Shown piece by piece: positions 1 to 7,118 of a DNA stretch of 30,109 bases (positions are counted from its first letter, which is position 1; every line of letters starts with the position of its first letter). This DNA comes from CAZVWV01 sp964631745 (GTDB taxonomy: Bacteria; Bdellovibrionota_C; UBA2361; JBGSMV01): positions 1-30,109 of the forward strand of contig CAZVWV010000032.1 of NCBI GenBank assembly GCA_964631745.1. Direction: 5' to 3'. A model generated the notes under the pieces. The model worked only from the letters and a program-made list of their open reading frames with translations. It had not been told where the DNA came from and ran no database searches. A program made the position numbers and the translations under genes.

Positions 1-257
1 TCCGCCGATGGTTATAGTGGCACTACAGTTGAGGGCGAAGCCACCACCTGCTCGCACCTAGTGCTGCCTGTCGGCCTAAGATGTAGTACCACTTCTCGGC
101 ACCGGCAGGCGAATCGCCTGCGCTCCATAATATTCTTGCCCCGCGCCGTACTGGTACTTTATCCGGATTTTTTTGCAGATACTTTTGTTTAGCAGCGGCA
201 TCCCGGTAATTTTGCCGGCGGCCCTCAGCTAAGATTGGGCCAACCTAGCCGTTATAC

Positions 258-1478
258 TCAGGCAGCCGCCGCAAGCTGCGAAATTGCACTCTCAACCGTC
301 TCGCCGCGGTCCATCGCCGCTACAATCTCTGCCCCTTTCATGGCTTCTTGTTTCAAAATGGGGATGCGCTGCTCCAAAGTTTTTCTAATATTGTGACGCT
401 CGTTCCAGGTGCGCATAAGATGTTGGTAAATACTCTCTTCGTTAAAGTTATCAAACCCTAAATTGAAATCCTTTAGTCCCACTGTTTGCATGTAAAAAGT
501 TACTTTTGGTTGGTGTGGTAGGCCACAGATAGGTGTGCAGTTAGCTGAAGCCAAGATTAGGGCGTGTAGCCTCATTCCAAAGAGTAATGAAACTTTACTT
601 AGCACGCCCTTGACTTCAAAATGGTTATACTCTTTATTGTGCACGAATCCGACCGGCCGCTCTGTCTTAATGCGCGCCATGATCTCTTTGGTGACTCCGA
701 TATCGTGGTGCTGGGTTCCGATAAATAGCACCTGTGATTTTATCTCTCTTAAGACGCGATTTATGGCTGCCGTATACACTTCGATAAATCTAGCTTTCCC
801 CATAGAAGACTTTCCGTGTCCTGCCCATGAGTCCAGGTAAGCGCTAATATTTAAGGCTAGTATCTCTTCCGAAGGGTTGATGCCAGCGCGCGTTAAAATT
901 TGTAAAACGCGTTCTTCGGGAGCAGAGGTCACATTCAGTGCAGCGTCTGCGGTTTTTATGATACGCGGATTTGTGACCCCGATATCCATCAGAATATCGT
1001 AAGAGCCCTGATCGCGCACAGTAATAAAGTGGGCCATGTCGGCGATCTCTTTCATCATGCGTTTTCCTAACGGTGTAGTGAGCGGCCCGACTCCGACATT
1101 GTATAGTCCGAGTTTGCGGCCTCGCTTAATTGCGTAAGGAAGCATCAGGTACAAAGTAGATAGATGATTAAATAACGGATTAAAGAGGGAGCGATCGAAA
1201 AGTATGGCGTCAAAGATTAGCGACAGGTCAGTGTTCATGATTGACTTGAAGGTCGGATAGCCCAGCATCTTAAGTGAGCCGCTCCAGGGTAACATACTTA
1301 TCGGTTTTACGCGGTTGGGATACGTCCCGCTCACAAATGATGGCTTAATCGTGGGGATCTCATAAAGGAGATTCTTGCCGCAAAGCTTATCGATCGAGTC
1401 CATTATGCCGGAGGGCAAGGCGGCATCACCGGCGTTTCTTCCCGAGGATGAACCGAGTAAGGTAATTTTGTCGATCAT
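258..1478 (-). CDS. polysaccharide pyruvyl transferase family protein
   Basis: A 406-residue protein of the WcaK/CsaB type (PF04230), a family that moves pyruvate from phosphoenolpyruvate onto sugars of surface polysaccharides. Seen: an N-terminal glycine-rich turn with NAGDAAL (residues 15-21) after a short hydrophobic strand, matching the family's GNxGD start, and near residue 300 GMRLHALILA followed by the P-containing segment typical of the C-terminal nucleotide-binding half. No signal peptide or membrane segment is evident, so it is probably cytoplasmic. The start ATG has an AGGAG Shine-Dalgarno sequence 6-7 nt upstream and overlaps the stop of the upstream epimerase by 4 nt (ATGA), so the two are translationally coupled. 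The C-terminus ends in four alanines. The acceptor sugar cannot be told from the sequence. Family assignment is fairly secure; pyruvyl transfer itself is inferred. Confidence 0.85.
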   Translation of the reverse strand: MIDKITLLGSSSGRNAGDAALPSGIMDSIDKLCGKNLLYEIPTIKPSFVSGTYPNRVKPISMLPWSGSLKMLGYPTFKSIMNTDLSLIFDAILFDRSLFNPLFNHLSTLYLMLPYAIKRGRKLGLYNVGVGPLTTPLGKRMMKEIADMAHFITVRDQGSYDILMDIGVTNPRIIKTADAALNVTSAPEERVLQILTRAGINPSEEILALNISAYLDSWAGHGKSSMGKARFIEVYTAAINRVLREIKSQVLFIGTQHHDIGVTKEIMARIKTERPVGFVHNKEYNHFEVKGVLSKVSLLFGMRLHALILASANCTPICGLPHQPKVTFYMQTVGLKDFNLGFDNFNEESIYQHLMRTWNERHNIRKTLEQRIPILKQEAMKGAEIVAAMDRGETVESAISQLAAAA

Positions 1479-2521
1479 TTCACGCTCCTGTTGCAGTTGT
1501 TGATCCAGTTGTTATCAAGGTACCATTTTGTGGTTTCACTCAACCCCTGTTGGGCGGTATAAGAGGGGCGAAAATCTAAAAGCTCCCGCATTTTGCGGGT
1601 ATTAAAAGCCCGGTCCTTCGTAAAGAAAGCCACTCGCCTTTTGTAGATCGGAGGAGCAATTCCGAGCGGCTTGCAGATTAACTCACAAAGGGAAGCTACG
1701 GCAAAAAAGGGAAAAGCCGGGATGCGCAAAATCCGCAAGGGCTTTTGCATAGCGCTCGCTATTATAGCGGCGATCTCGGCCAAAGAGTTAGGCTCCGGGT
1801 TTCCGATTATAAACGCTTCCCCGAGAGCCTTAGGGTGTGTGGCGGCAAGTAACATAGCGTCAGTAAGATCTTCAACGTGGATTAAATGGTATAAGCATTT
1901 ACCGTAGCCAAGTATAGGAAAGACCGGTGCTCGCACCATCTTAAAGATTTTAAGTAAACGCTTGTCGCCAGGTCCATATATCGCGGCTGGTCTAATGACC
2001 GTATAAGGCAGTTTGTTGGTCTTTGCAAAATCGTGTAACCAAGTTTCAGCCTCCGCTTTGGTTTGCTGATAGATATCTCCAGGCATAAAGCGGCAAGTCT
2101 CGTCGGCTGGAGGGTTATCGATATGGCCATGCACGCCCACAGTTGAAGTATGTATGAATCTCTTGAAGTCAGGTTGCCGCAAGGCCGCTTGCGCTAAAAG
2201 CTGCGTGCTGCGTACGTGAACGTTATAATATGTTTCATCACTGATACCGGCTTCGCGGTATGCGGCAGCGAGATGAAATATGTAATTCACATCGGTGGTT
2301 GCTTCCTGAATTATTTTCTCGTCAAAAACATTGCCGAAAATCCAAGCTACAGGCAGCCCCGAGAGCTCTCCCAGCTTAGCTTTATCTCGCGCGATGGCGC
2401 GAACGTTTAACCCCCTAGCGACTAGCTTCTTCACTAAGTATGCCCCAGTAAATCCGGTGGCTCCGGTAACTAAGACCGTGCTCCCGGGCTGAATCTCACA
2501 TAATTGGGTTGTGGCAGACAT
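1475..2521 (-). CDS. NAD-dependent epimerase/dehydratase (extended SDR)
   Basis: An extended short-chain dehydrogenase/reductase of about 348 residues. Seen: the Rossmann motif TGATGFTG right after the first beta strand (VLVTGATGFTG), then FHLAA, a catalytic-type S/T...YxxxK region (STVGVHG, then YQQTKAEAE), and VIRPAAIYGPGD, all classic for nucleotide-sugar epimerases, dehydratases and 3-beta-HSD-like enzymes. The substrate is unknown. The frame is open further upstream to a TTG at 2557, but that TTG is the first half of a -35-like TTGATC. With 17 nt spacing a TATCTT -10 follows, and the ATG at 2521 lies 7 nt after it, so I chose 2521 (leaderless start). It overlaps the downstream pyruvyl transferase by 4 nt, suggesting a shared role in surface sugar modification. 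The start choice is inference; the family call is solid. Confidence 0.88.
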   Translation of the reverse strand: MSATTQLCEIQPGSTVLVTGATGFTGAYLVKKLVARGLNVRAIARDKAKLGELSGLPVAWIFGNVFDEKIIQEATTDVNYIFHLAAAYREAGISDETYYNVHVRSTQLLAQAALRQPDFKRFIHTSTVGVHGHIDNPPADETCRFMPGDIYQQTKAEAETWLHDFAKTNKLPYTVIRPAAIYGPGDKRLLKIFKMVRAPVFPILGYGKCLYHLIHVEDLTDAMLLAATHPKALGEAFIIGNPEPNSLAEIAAIIASAMQKPLRILRIPAFPFFAVASLCELICKPLGIAPPIYKRRVAFFTKDRAFNTRKMRELLDFRPSYTAQQGLSETTKWYLDNNWINNCNRSVK

Positions 2522-2528
2522 CAGCTGT

Positions 2529-2557
2529 AAGATAGGCCAATAACTCGCTTCGATCAA
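2529..2557 (-). promoter_or_regulatory. sigma70-like promoter of the epimerase/pyruvyl transferase operon
   Basis: On the minus strand TTGATC (2557-2552), a 17-nt spacer and TATCTT (2534-2529), then 7 nt to the ATG at 2521. The predicted transcript would start at or next to the start codon. Pattern match only. Confidence 0.5.
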
Positions 2558-2589
2558 GGAAAGCGCACGCTCTTTTTGAAATCTAATAA

Positions 2590-3351
2590 GTGTTGTACCC
2601 TGGGCAGGTGCTGATTTGCGACACGCATGTTCATATTTATCCCCAGTTCAACTTCGAAGAGTTCTTCCGGTCGGCCTACTCGAATTTGAATTTGCTTGCT
2701 CCAGAGGCTGAGAAGATTCTCTGTCTCACTGAACGGAGCACGGAACACTATTTTCACAGTGTCCAAGACCAGAGCGTTTCGGTTCCTAGTTTTATTTTCA
2801 GCAAATCCTCTGATAGCGCTTGGATTGCGGTGCAGGGCAGCGCCGGAGAGAAGCTTTGGTTGGTTTCAGGTCGGCAGATCGTCACTCACGAGAGATTGGA
2901 GGTCCTGGCGCTCTCATCATCGGCGCAGATGCCACAGGGACTGAGTGCCCGCGCTACGGTAGAGGCGGTCTTACTCGCTGGCGCCGTGCCGGTCTTACCT
3001 TATTCGCCAGGCAAGTGGACTTTTGCGCGCGCCAAAGTCTTAACGGAGTTGGTGCGAGAGTTCGGTGATTCTATTTTTCTTGCTGACTCGGCCTTAAGAG
3101 CGCATGCACTACCAAGGCCGAGGATTTTTCAAAATCGGCGGGTGCTAGCCGGGACAGATCCTTGGCCCCAAGCAGGCGAGGAGCAACGCGTGGGGAAATT
3201 TGCAAGTCTTATTGAAGGTGGTTTAGATGAGCAAGCGCTCACTAGTTCATTCAAAAGATGTTTAAATGAAAGCCCGGCAATAATTTCAAAGGGGCGGAGG
3301 ATGTCACTGCCGCATATGCTCTTAAACCAGTTAAAGTTACGGTTGAAATAA
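2590..3351 (+). CDS. uncharacterised metal-hydrolase-like (PHP/amidohydrolase-like) protein
   Basis: About 250 residues. The N-terminus holds CDTHVHIYP (residues 10-18 from the GTG at 2590), the HxH signature with which PHP phosphoesterases and amidohydrolases bind their first metal. Further on are acidic/histidine positions (TERSTEHYFHS), a segment resembling a TIM-barrel strand and turn (AVLLAGAVPVLPYSPGKW) and DSIFLADSALR near residue 170. No signal peptide or membrane segment is seen. I cannot match the later metal ligands confidently, so catalysis is unproven. Starts at GTG 2590 or GTG 2608 (which puts DTHVH at residue 5) are both possible; neither has a clear Shine-Dalgarno sequence. 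It lies 4 nt before a GT-C glycosyltransferase and diverges from the sugar epimerase operon, so a role in glycan or lipid modification is likely but inferred. Confidence 0.7.
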   Translation: MLYPGQVLICDTHVHIYPQFNFEEFFRSAYSNLNLLAPEAEKILCLTERSTEHYFHSVQDQSVSVPSFIFSKSSDSAWIAVQGSAGEKLWLVSGRQIVTHERLEVLALSSSAQMPQGLSARATVEAVLLAGAVPVLPYSPGKWTFARAKVLTELVREFGDSIFLADSALRAHALPRPRIFQNRRVLAGTDPWPQAGEEQRVGKFASLIEGGLDEQALTSSFKRCLNESPAIISKGRRMSLPHMLLNQLKLRLK

Positions 3352-3355
3352 AATT

Positions 3356-4828
3356 ATGGCAAATCTTGTTGACACGGCTCGGGTTGAAAAATGGGCGATT
3401 TTGACGTTGCTATTAGTCGTCGTGATCCGCCTGGTCTCGATGGGGTACCCTGATATCGTTGACACCACCGAAGGACGTTACGCTTCGATTAGTAAGTACA
3501 TGCTTGAAACCGGAGATTATGTAACTCCGCATATGCCGCTTCGCCAGGAAGGCTGGGTGCCCTATATGGGTAAGCCACCTTTATATTTCTGGCTTGGAAG
3601 TGCGTCACTAAAGACATTCGGCATGAATGCCTGGGCTGCGCGCTTACCCAGTTTTCTCTCGGCGCTGCTTTTAGGCGTTATCGTTTATTATTTTGGATTG
3701 CTGGCTTTTGGGAAACGGACCGCCTTAATTAGTGTGCTCGCATTTCAAAGTATGTTGGTGATCTTCGTGACCAGTAGTGTAGTGATGCTAGACATGACTG
3801 TGGCAGCCTTTATGGGGGCAAGTCTGTTGGGTTTTTACTGTATTATTACTAATAAAGGCGGGACTTGGTCGCAGTACCTATTCTTTATTGGACTAGCTTT
3901 AGGATTTCTCACTAAGGGTCCGCTAGCCTTGGTACTTTGTGGCGGAACTATTTTTTTGTGGTCGTTGATTCAGCGAGATTTTAAGTGGCTCTTTAAAGTT
4001 AGCTGGTTTAAAGGAGCTCTGATATTAGGCGCCATAATATTGCCGTGGTTTTATCTGGCTGAAAGAGCGCAGCCGGGATTCCTCAAATATTTTTTTATGA
4101 ACGAAAATTTCTTGCGCTTTGTCACCCGGAATTACCAAGACAAATACGGTAGTGGACATGTCTATCCGCGAGGCTCGGCCTTGGTTTTAATGATCGCGCT
4201 TTCAATCCCGTGGAGCATAATTTTGTTGACGACACTTAGGAGATATCTGCAAGTATGGAAAGGCATTTGGCAGGAGCGAAATCCGGCCTTGATGTTATGT
4301 TTTGCTTGGGCCTTATTCCCAGCCCTGTTTTTCTCGGCCGCGCGCCAGATAACGCCCTTGTACATCTTGCCATGCTTGGGCGGTTTGGCCCTGTGTGTCG
4401 GTTACTTTTGGACGAGATTAGATTTCAATCCGTTGAAAGCTGCGAAGCTTTCGCTAATTTTGGGATGCGTGTATGGGCTCGGGACAGTCATCTCCGGCCC
4501 CTTCGTATCAGAGGCGCGTTCGACCAGGGGCATGGTTGAGATGATCTATGAAAAGAGCAGGTCACATCCGACAGTAGTGGGCGTCCCTATCGGTAATCCA
4601 TTCTCGGCCTACTTTTACTCGAATAAAGGCCAGATTGAATTGGTAGCTATTGAGCAGTCGCGGCTCTTGGGCAGTCCGATTAACGATGTGATTTTAAAGA
4701 AACGAGATCTGAAAGGCCTCTCGACCGAAATTACCAATTACTTCAAAAGCGCCGGAGAGTGGGGGAAGTACATCTGGTTGAAGCGTGAGACTTTGCCTAA
4801 GCAGGAATTTTCATCGGCCCACAAATAA
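3356..4828 (+). CDS. ArnT/PMT-like GT-C glycosyltransferase (family 39 type)
   Basis: A 490-residue polytopic membrane protein. The first periplasmic loop has the family hallmarks: D36..E39xR41 (DTTEGRYA), the 'METGD' type segment ETGDYVTPHMP (51-61), then KPPLYFW (73-79) and WAARLPS (93-99). About ten or more hydrophobic segments follow, including one with FLTKGP, common in ArnT-like proteins. Family members (PF02366/PF13231) move a sugar from a polyprenyl-phosphate carrier to lipid A, protein or another acceptor on the outer face of the inner membrane. Here donor and acceptor are unknown. It starts 4 nt after the stop of the upstream hydrolase-like gene without its own clear Shine-Dalgarno sequence, so coupling is likely. 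A second, divergent relative sits at 19858-21471. Family call secure; ArnT function itself not shown. Confidence 0.85.
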   Translation: MANLVDTARVEKWAILTLLLVVVIRLVSMGYPDIVDTTEGRYASISKYMLETGDYVTPHMPLRQEGWVPYMGKPPLYFWLGSASLKTFGMNAWAARLPSFLSALLLGVIVYYFGLLAFGKRTALISVLAFQSMLVIFVTSSVVMLDMTVAAFMGASLLGFYCIITNKGGTWSQYLFFIGLALGFLTKGPLALVLCGGTIFLWSLIQRDFKWLFKVSWFKGALILGAIILPWFYLAERAQPGFLKYFFMNENFLRFVTRNYQDKYGSGHVYPRGSALVLMIALSIPWSIILLTTLRRYLQVWKGIWQERNPALMLCFAWALFPALFFSAARQITPLYILPCLGGLALCVGYFWTRLDFNPLKAAKLSLILGCVYGLGTVISGPFVSEARSTRGMVEMIYEKSRSHPTVVGVPIGNPFSAYFYSNKGQIELVAIEQSRLLGSPINDVILKKRDLKGLSTEITNYFKSAGEWGKYIWLKRETLPKQEFSSAHK

Positions 4829-4860
4829 AAAAAGCCAACCAAAGTCTCGCTTTGGTTGGC
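4827..4860 (-). terminator. rho-independent terminator, minus strand
   Basis: An 11-bp perfect stem (4834-4844 with 4850-4860) and a 5-nt loop. On the minus strand it is followed by seven T (4833-4827), the textbook arrangement. On the plus strand no T-run follows, so it ends a leftward transcript coming from the 4861-5110 region rather than mainly serving the glycosyltransferase gene. Confidence 0.85.
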
Positions 4861-5110
4861 CTACTAGGCAGAGCTTATGTACCTCGCTAGTTCATGAGCT
4901 CTCACTTAGCTGGCCATTGGCACTCGCTACTTGAGTGAAATGCCTTTGGCCCCACTACCTTCTTACAGGTTTTAAACTTTCACAGCTGGTATTAGGATCG
5001 TGTGTGTGTAAGGTTCAAGGAGGTACCAGCTATGTTTGTCCAAACTCCGTAAGTACACCTTAATAGGAACCGGCAAAGATCGCAGGTTCCTACCCTTTCT
5101 GGGGCGTACA
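4827..5110 (-). ncRNA. candidate structured small RNA (unknown family)
   Basis: The 511-bp gap 4829-5339 has no plausible protein gene, yet the minus strand shows a complete RNA-gene layout: promoter, several hairpins and a strong terminator, giving about 285 nt. Hairpins seen (plus-strand positions): 8-bp arms around 5064-5092 (TAGGAACC/GGTTCCTA); GTTT/AAAC closing a GGAC loop near 5033-5044; a perfect 8-bp stem AGCTGGTA/TACCAGCT around a 32-nt loop (4983-5033) that carries CCTCC, complementary to a Shine-Dalgarno sequence; and CACTC/GAGTG inside a GGCC/GGCC pairing (about 4913-4952). The early GCCCCA and the later TGGGGC could close a multibranch loop. I compared it by eye with tmRNA, RNase P RNA, SRP RNA and 6S RNA and saw none of their signature blocks. 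Transcription is inferred. Confidence 0.4.
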
Positions 5111-5116
5111 TAGTCA

Positions 5117-5145
5117 ATAATAGCAAGCGCTATGCCAGTGGATAA
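5117..5145 (-). promoter_or_regulatory. candidate promoter of the small RNA
   Basis: Minus strand TTATCC (5145-5140), 17-nt spacer, TATTAT (5122-5117; five of six matches to TATAAT). The -35 is weak. The predicted start is near 5110, upstream of the hairpin series that ends in the terminator at 4827-4860. Confidence 0.35.
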
Positions 5146-5187
5146 CGATGGTATCTTGTTGAAATGGCTCGATTGTGGATTTTTTTA

Positions 5188-5210
5188 CCGGCAAAACTTG
5201 CCGGAGTTTT
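5188..5210 (+). terminator. short hairpin with weak T-run
   Basis: CCGGCAA/TTGCCGG, 7-bp stem with a 3-nt loop (5188-5204), followed by AGTTTT. It could be a weak plus-strand terminator or simply a hairpin upstream of the next gene. Confidence 0.3.
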
Positions 5211-5297
5211 GACCGACTGTTTGAATCTTGGACTAGTAGGGGTGCCAGCCCAGATATTTGTCGGCAAATATATGCTGCACAAATCTCGACTTTATTT

Positions 5298-5327
5298 TTG
5301 ATCTTTGTGCTAACTTGCTGATATATT
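5298..5327 (+). promoter_or_regulatory. sigma70-like promoter of the gene at 5340
   Basis: TTGATC (5298-5303), 18-nt spacer, TATATT (5322-5327), then 12 nt to the ATG. The predicted 5' leader is only about 5-6 nt and has no Shine-Dalgarno sequence. Confidence 0.45.
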
Positions 5328-5339
5328 TCCGACCCAGCT

Positions 5340-5867
5340 ATGGATCACGAAGGAATACGAACACGTCTCTCAATGTTACGCCAAAAAACCAGGAAGGCCT
5401 TAGGTTTTTATAAAAAAATGGCGCGCGGCCCTAGTTCGCCTAAACAAGAAATTGCGGAATTGCAGATGGCGGAATGGCGTGAAGTCACTGGTGAGCTGCT
5501 AGAGAAGCTCGTGCCGTGCATTGAAGAGACTAACGTTGCCAGAGCATCGCAGCTTGCGCTGGTTTTGAGGGATGGCTTTAATGAAAAGTGGCGTAGCAGT
5601 GAGGCAGCTGTGCATATTAAGCAAAAAGATCTTGTGCGCGCCGCCGATCGTGGCGATTTTGTTAAGGCCGCAATTTTGAGCCAGGAGCTAGTCCGGTTGC
5701 GCGCGCAGCAACAGGCTTCGCAAGCAGCTTATAACGAATTATGTAGTGTGCTTTCCCGCAGTCGTTACCGATCGGACAACAGCTTAACCCATGAATTCTC
5801 TGTTCCGGAGCCTTCGCAAGAAGTTCATCTCGCATCCAATGTGATTCCGCTGCGACGCCAGCGCTGA
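5340..5867 (+). CDS. hypothetical alpha-helical protein
   Basis: 175 residues that I do not recognise. The sequence is charged, almost entirely helix-forming, without signal peptide or membrane segment, and has two stretches rich in E/K/R/Q (about residues 30-75 and 85-135) that could form a helical bundle or short coiled coil. The last 35 residues look disordered and end in IPLRRQR. A promoter-like TTGATC/TATATT lies 12 nt before the ATG and there is no Shine-Dalgarno sequence. The next small gene lies 90 nt downstream in the same direction, also of unknown function, so the two may be one unit. Codon use looks like that of its neighbours. That it is a real gene is likely from length, promoter and composition; no function can be proposed. 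Confidence 0.65.
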   Translation: MDHEGIRTRLSMLRQKTRKALGFYKKMARGPSSPKQEIAELQMAEWREVTGELLEKLVPCIEETNVARASQLALVLRDGFNEKWRSSEAAVHIKQKDLVRAADRGDFVKAAILSQELVRLRAQQQASQAAYNELCSVLSRSRYRSDNSLTHEFSVPEPSQEVHLASNVIPLRRQR

Positions 5868-5957
5868 GAAAATGTTTTCGTAAGTAACCAGGATTTTTCT
5901 TTAAGTGTCCTCGAAGAATTTGTTGCTTTTTAACTTTAAATAATTTAAACCAAGAGA

Positions 5958-6296
5958 GTGACGGCAAAGATCTATACCTTTAATAAGTCAGCGGCCCCAA
6001 CGCACAAACGTGTGGGCTCTGGTACCGTTTTGGACGTTAGGGGTGGATTTGGCCAAAGCAATAGGGGGAGTCAAGTTGTTGCTTTGTTAAGGCCGGGGTT
6101 GTCGAAGTCGTCGTTATCACGGCCTGCCTTATCAAGATCGGGCACGGCCGGCAGCTCTGCCAGAGACACGGCTCGCATTCTCATTTATCAAGCTTCATGC
6201 ATTTTATCTGAGCTAGGCGAGAGAGAGCGCCGCGTATCGTGGCTGATTGAGGACTGCGCCGATATGCTAGGCGAGCGGCGCCTATCCAACGAATGA
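5958..6296 (+). CDS. small hypothetical protein, Ser/Arg/Leu-rich centre
   Basis: 112 residues from a GTG start. I do not recognise it. The N-terminus is MTAKIYTFNKS. The middle (about residues 44-66) is low-complexity with repeating L-S-R/K-P/S units, and the C-terminal 45 residues (from ARDTARILIYQA) look like an ordered helical domain. No signal peptide or membrane segment. The start is uncertain: only a purine-rich AAGAGA precedes the GTG, with no spacing for a good Shine-Dalgarno sequence. It follows the 175-residue unknown gene by 90 nt and precedes a gene with its own promoter at 6351, so it may be the end of a two-gene unit. Confidence that it is coding is moderate. Confidence 0.5.
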   Translation: MTAKIYTFNKSAAPTHKRVGSGTVLDVRGGFGQSNRGSQVVALLRPGLSKSSLSRPALSRSGTAGSSARDTARILIYQASCILSELGERERRVSWLIEDCADMLGERRLSNE

Positions 6297-6350
6297 ATTT
6301 TGGGTCCGAATTCTGGGCCAGGGTGAAAGAGGTTCAAACGACGATTTGAT

Positions 6351-6379
6351 TTGAATTGCGATGGCTTGCGGGCTATAAT
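6351..6379 (+). promoter_or_regulatory. strong sigma70 promoter with consensus -10
   Basis: TTGAAT (6351-6356), exactly 17 nt, TATAAT (6374-6379, perfect consensus). A GTG in frame with the PH-domain protein follows after 6 nt (6386), so the transcript would begin at or beside the start codon. Confidence 0.65.
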
Positions 6380-6385
6380 GGACAA

Positions 6386-7060
6386 GTGTCAAATCGTAGC
6401 AAAGGATCAAATAACGCTGAGTTTGCGGAAGCCTTTCCCGATACCACCTTCACTGGTGAAAGAATCAAATTAAGTAATAAACGCGCGCGGCGAAGGCACC
6501 TTAAGCGCATGCTAAGGCGCGAAACTTCAAGATCGACAAATATCATTATTCGTCCAAGTATAATTAGTCAGCTTCATTTACTAGCGCTATTTCTTTTGTC
6601 TCTATGGGTGACTTACGACTCTTTTGCGAGATTCCCCGACACAGTCGAACATTATTTCCTTGGAAGCGCTTTTGGATTCGATGTCGGTCTATCGTTGCCG
6701 GCCATGGGTATCTTGCCGTTAGTTCTGGGGGCGGCCTTGATCCACAAGCTTTTAAATCGGAAGTATGTTCTTTGTGAGGACTATATCTTAGAGATTGAGG
6801 GTTTGGTCGCCTTTACCCTGCGTACGGTGCGGCTGCGCTACTTGCATATTAGAGGGTTAGAAATTGACTGCAATATATTGCAGCGCATGTTGGGAGTGGG
6901 GGACCTGCGAGTCGGCGGGGAGATCTCTCCGGAGGACACAGATGTAGTCATGATGGGCATCTATAATCCCAACCGCTATAAAGACATCATAAAAGAGCGC
7001 ATCAATCGTAAGTTGCGCCTGCTTGCTAACGTGGCTGTAAAGCAACACGCTATGGGCTAG
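6386..7060 (+). CDS. membrane protein with bacterial PH domain (DUF304/bPH_2-like)
   Basis: About 224 residues. Layout: a basic, soluble N-terminal stretch (about 50 residues, with RARRRHLKRMLRR), two hydrophobic segments (QLHLLALFLLSLWV and a second rich in G/L ending ALIHKLL), then a C-terminal domain of about 90 residues with the pattern of bacterial PH domains (PF03703): YVLCEDYILEIEGL, TVRLRYLHIRGLEID, LGVGDLRVGG, and a final helix NPNRYKDIIKERI. Such proteins are membrane-anchored with the PH domain in the cytoplasm; their role is mostly unknown. The frame is open up to a TTG at 6356, but that TTG overlaps the -35 box, so the GTG at 6386 (leaderless) is the better start. An ATG at 6509 would also keep both membrane segments and the PH domain. 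Confidence 0.75.
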   Translation: MSNRSKGSNNAEFAEAFPDTTFTGERIKLSNKRARRRHLKRMLRRETSRSTNIIIRPSIISQLHLLALFLLSLWVTYDSFARFPDTVEHYFLGSAFGFDVGLSLPAMGILPLVLGAALIHKLLNRKYVLCEDYILEIEGLVAFTLRTVRLRYLHIRGLEIDCNILQRMLGVGDLRVGGEISPEDTDVVMMGIYNPNRYKDIIKERINRKLRLLANVAVKQHAMG

Positions 7061-7118
7061 CACTTGATTCTTTGTGTAAAGATCATATCCTAACCACCAA
7101 TCATGACCGAAAGATAAT

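Noticed and set aside
23..244. Open frame of about 74 codons on the minus strand downstream of the pyruvyl transferase
   Set aside because: It has no start codon, no Shine-Dalgarno or promoter, and no motif that I recognise; the composition is not clearly coding. A 17-bp palindrome (105-121) lies in it but has no T-run.
4861..5110. tmRNA, 6S RNA, RNase P RNA or SRP RNA in the gap
   Set aside because: I looked for a tRNA-like end and tag frame, the 6S closing stem, the GAGGAAAGUCCGGGC block and the SRP tetraloop region; none was seen. The CCTTGAACC likeness to 6S is too short.
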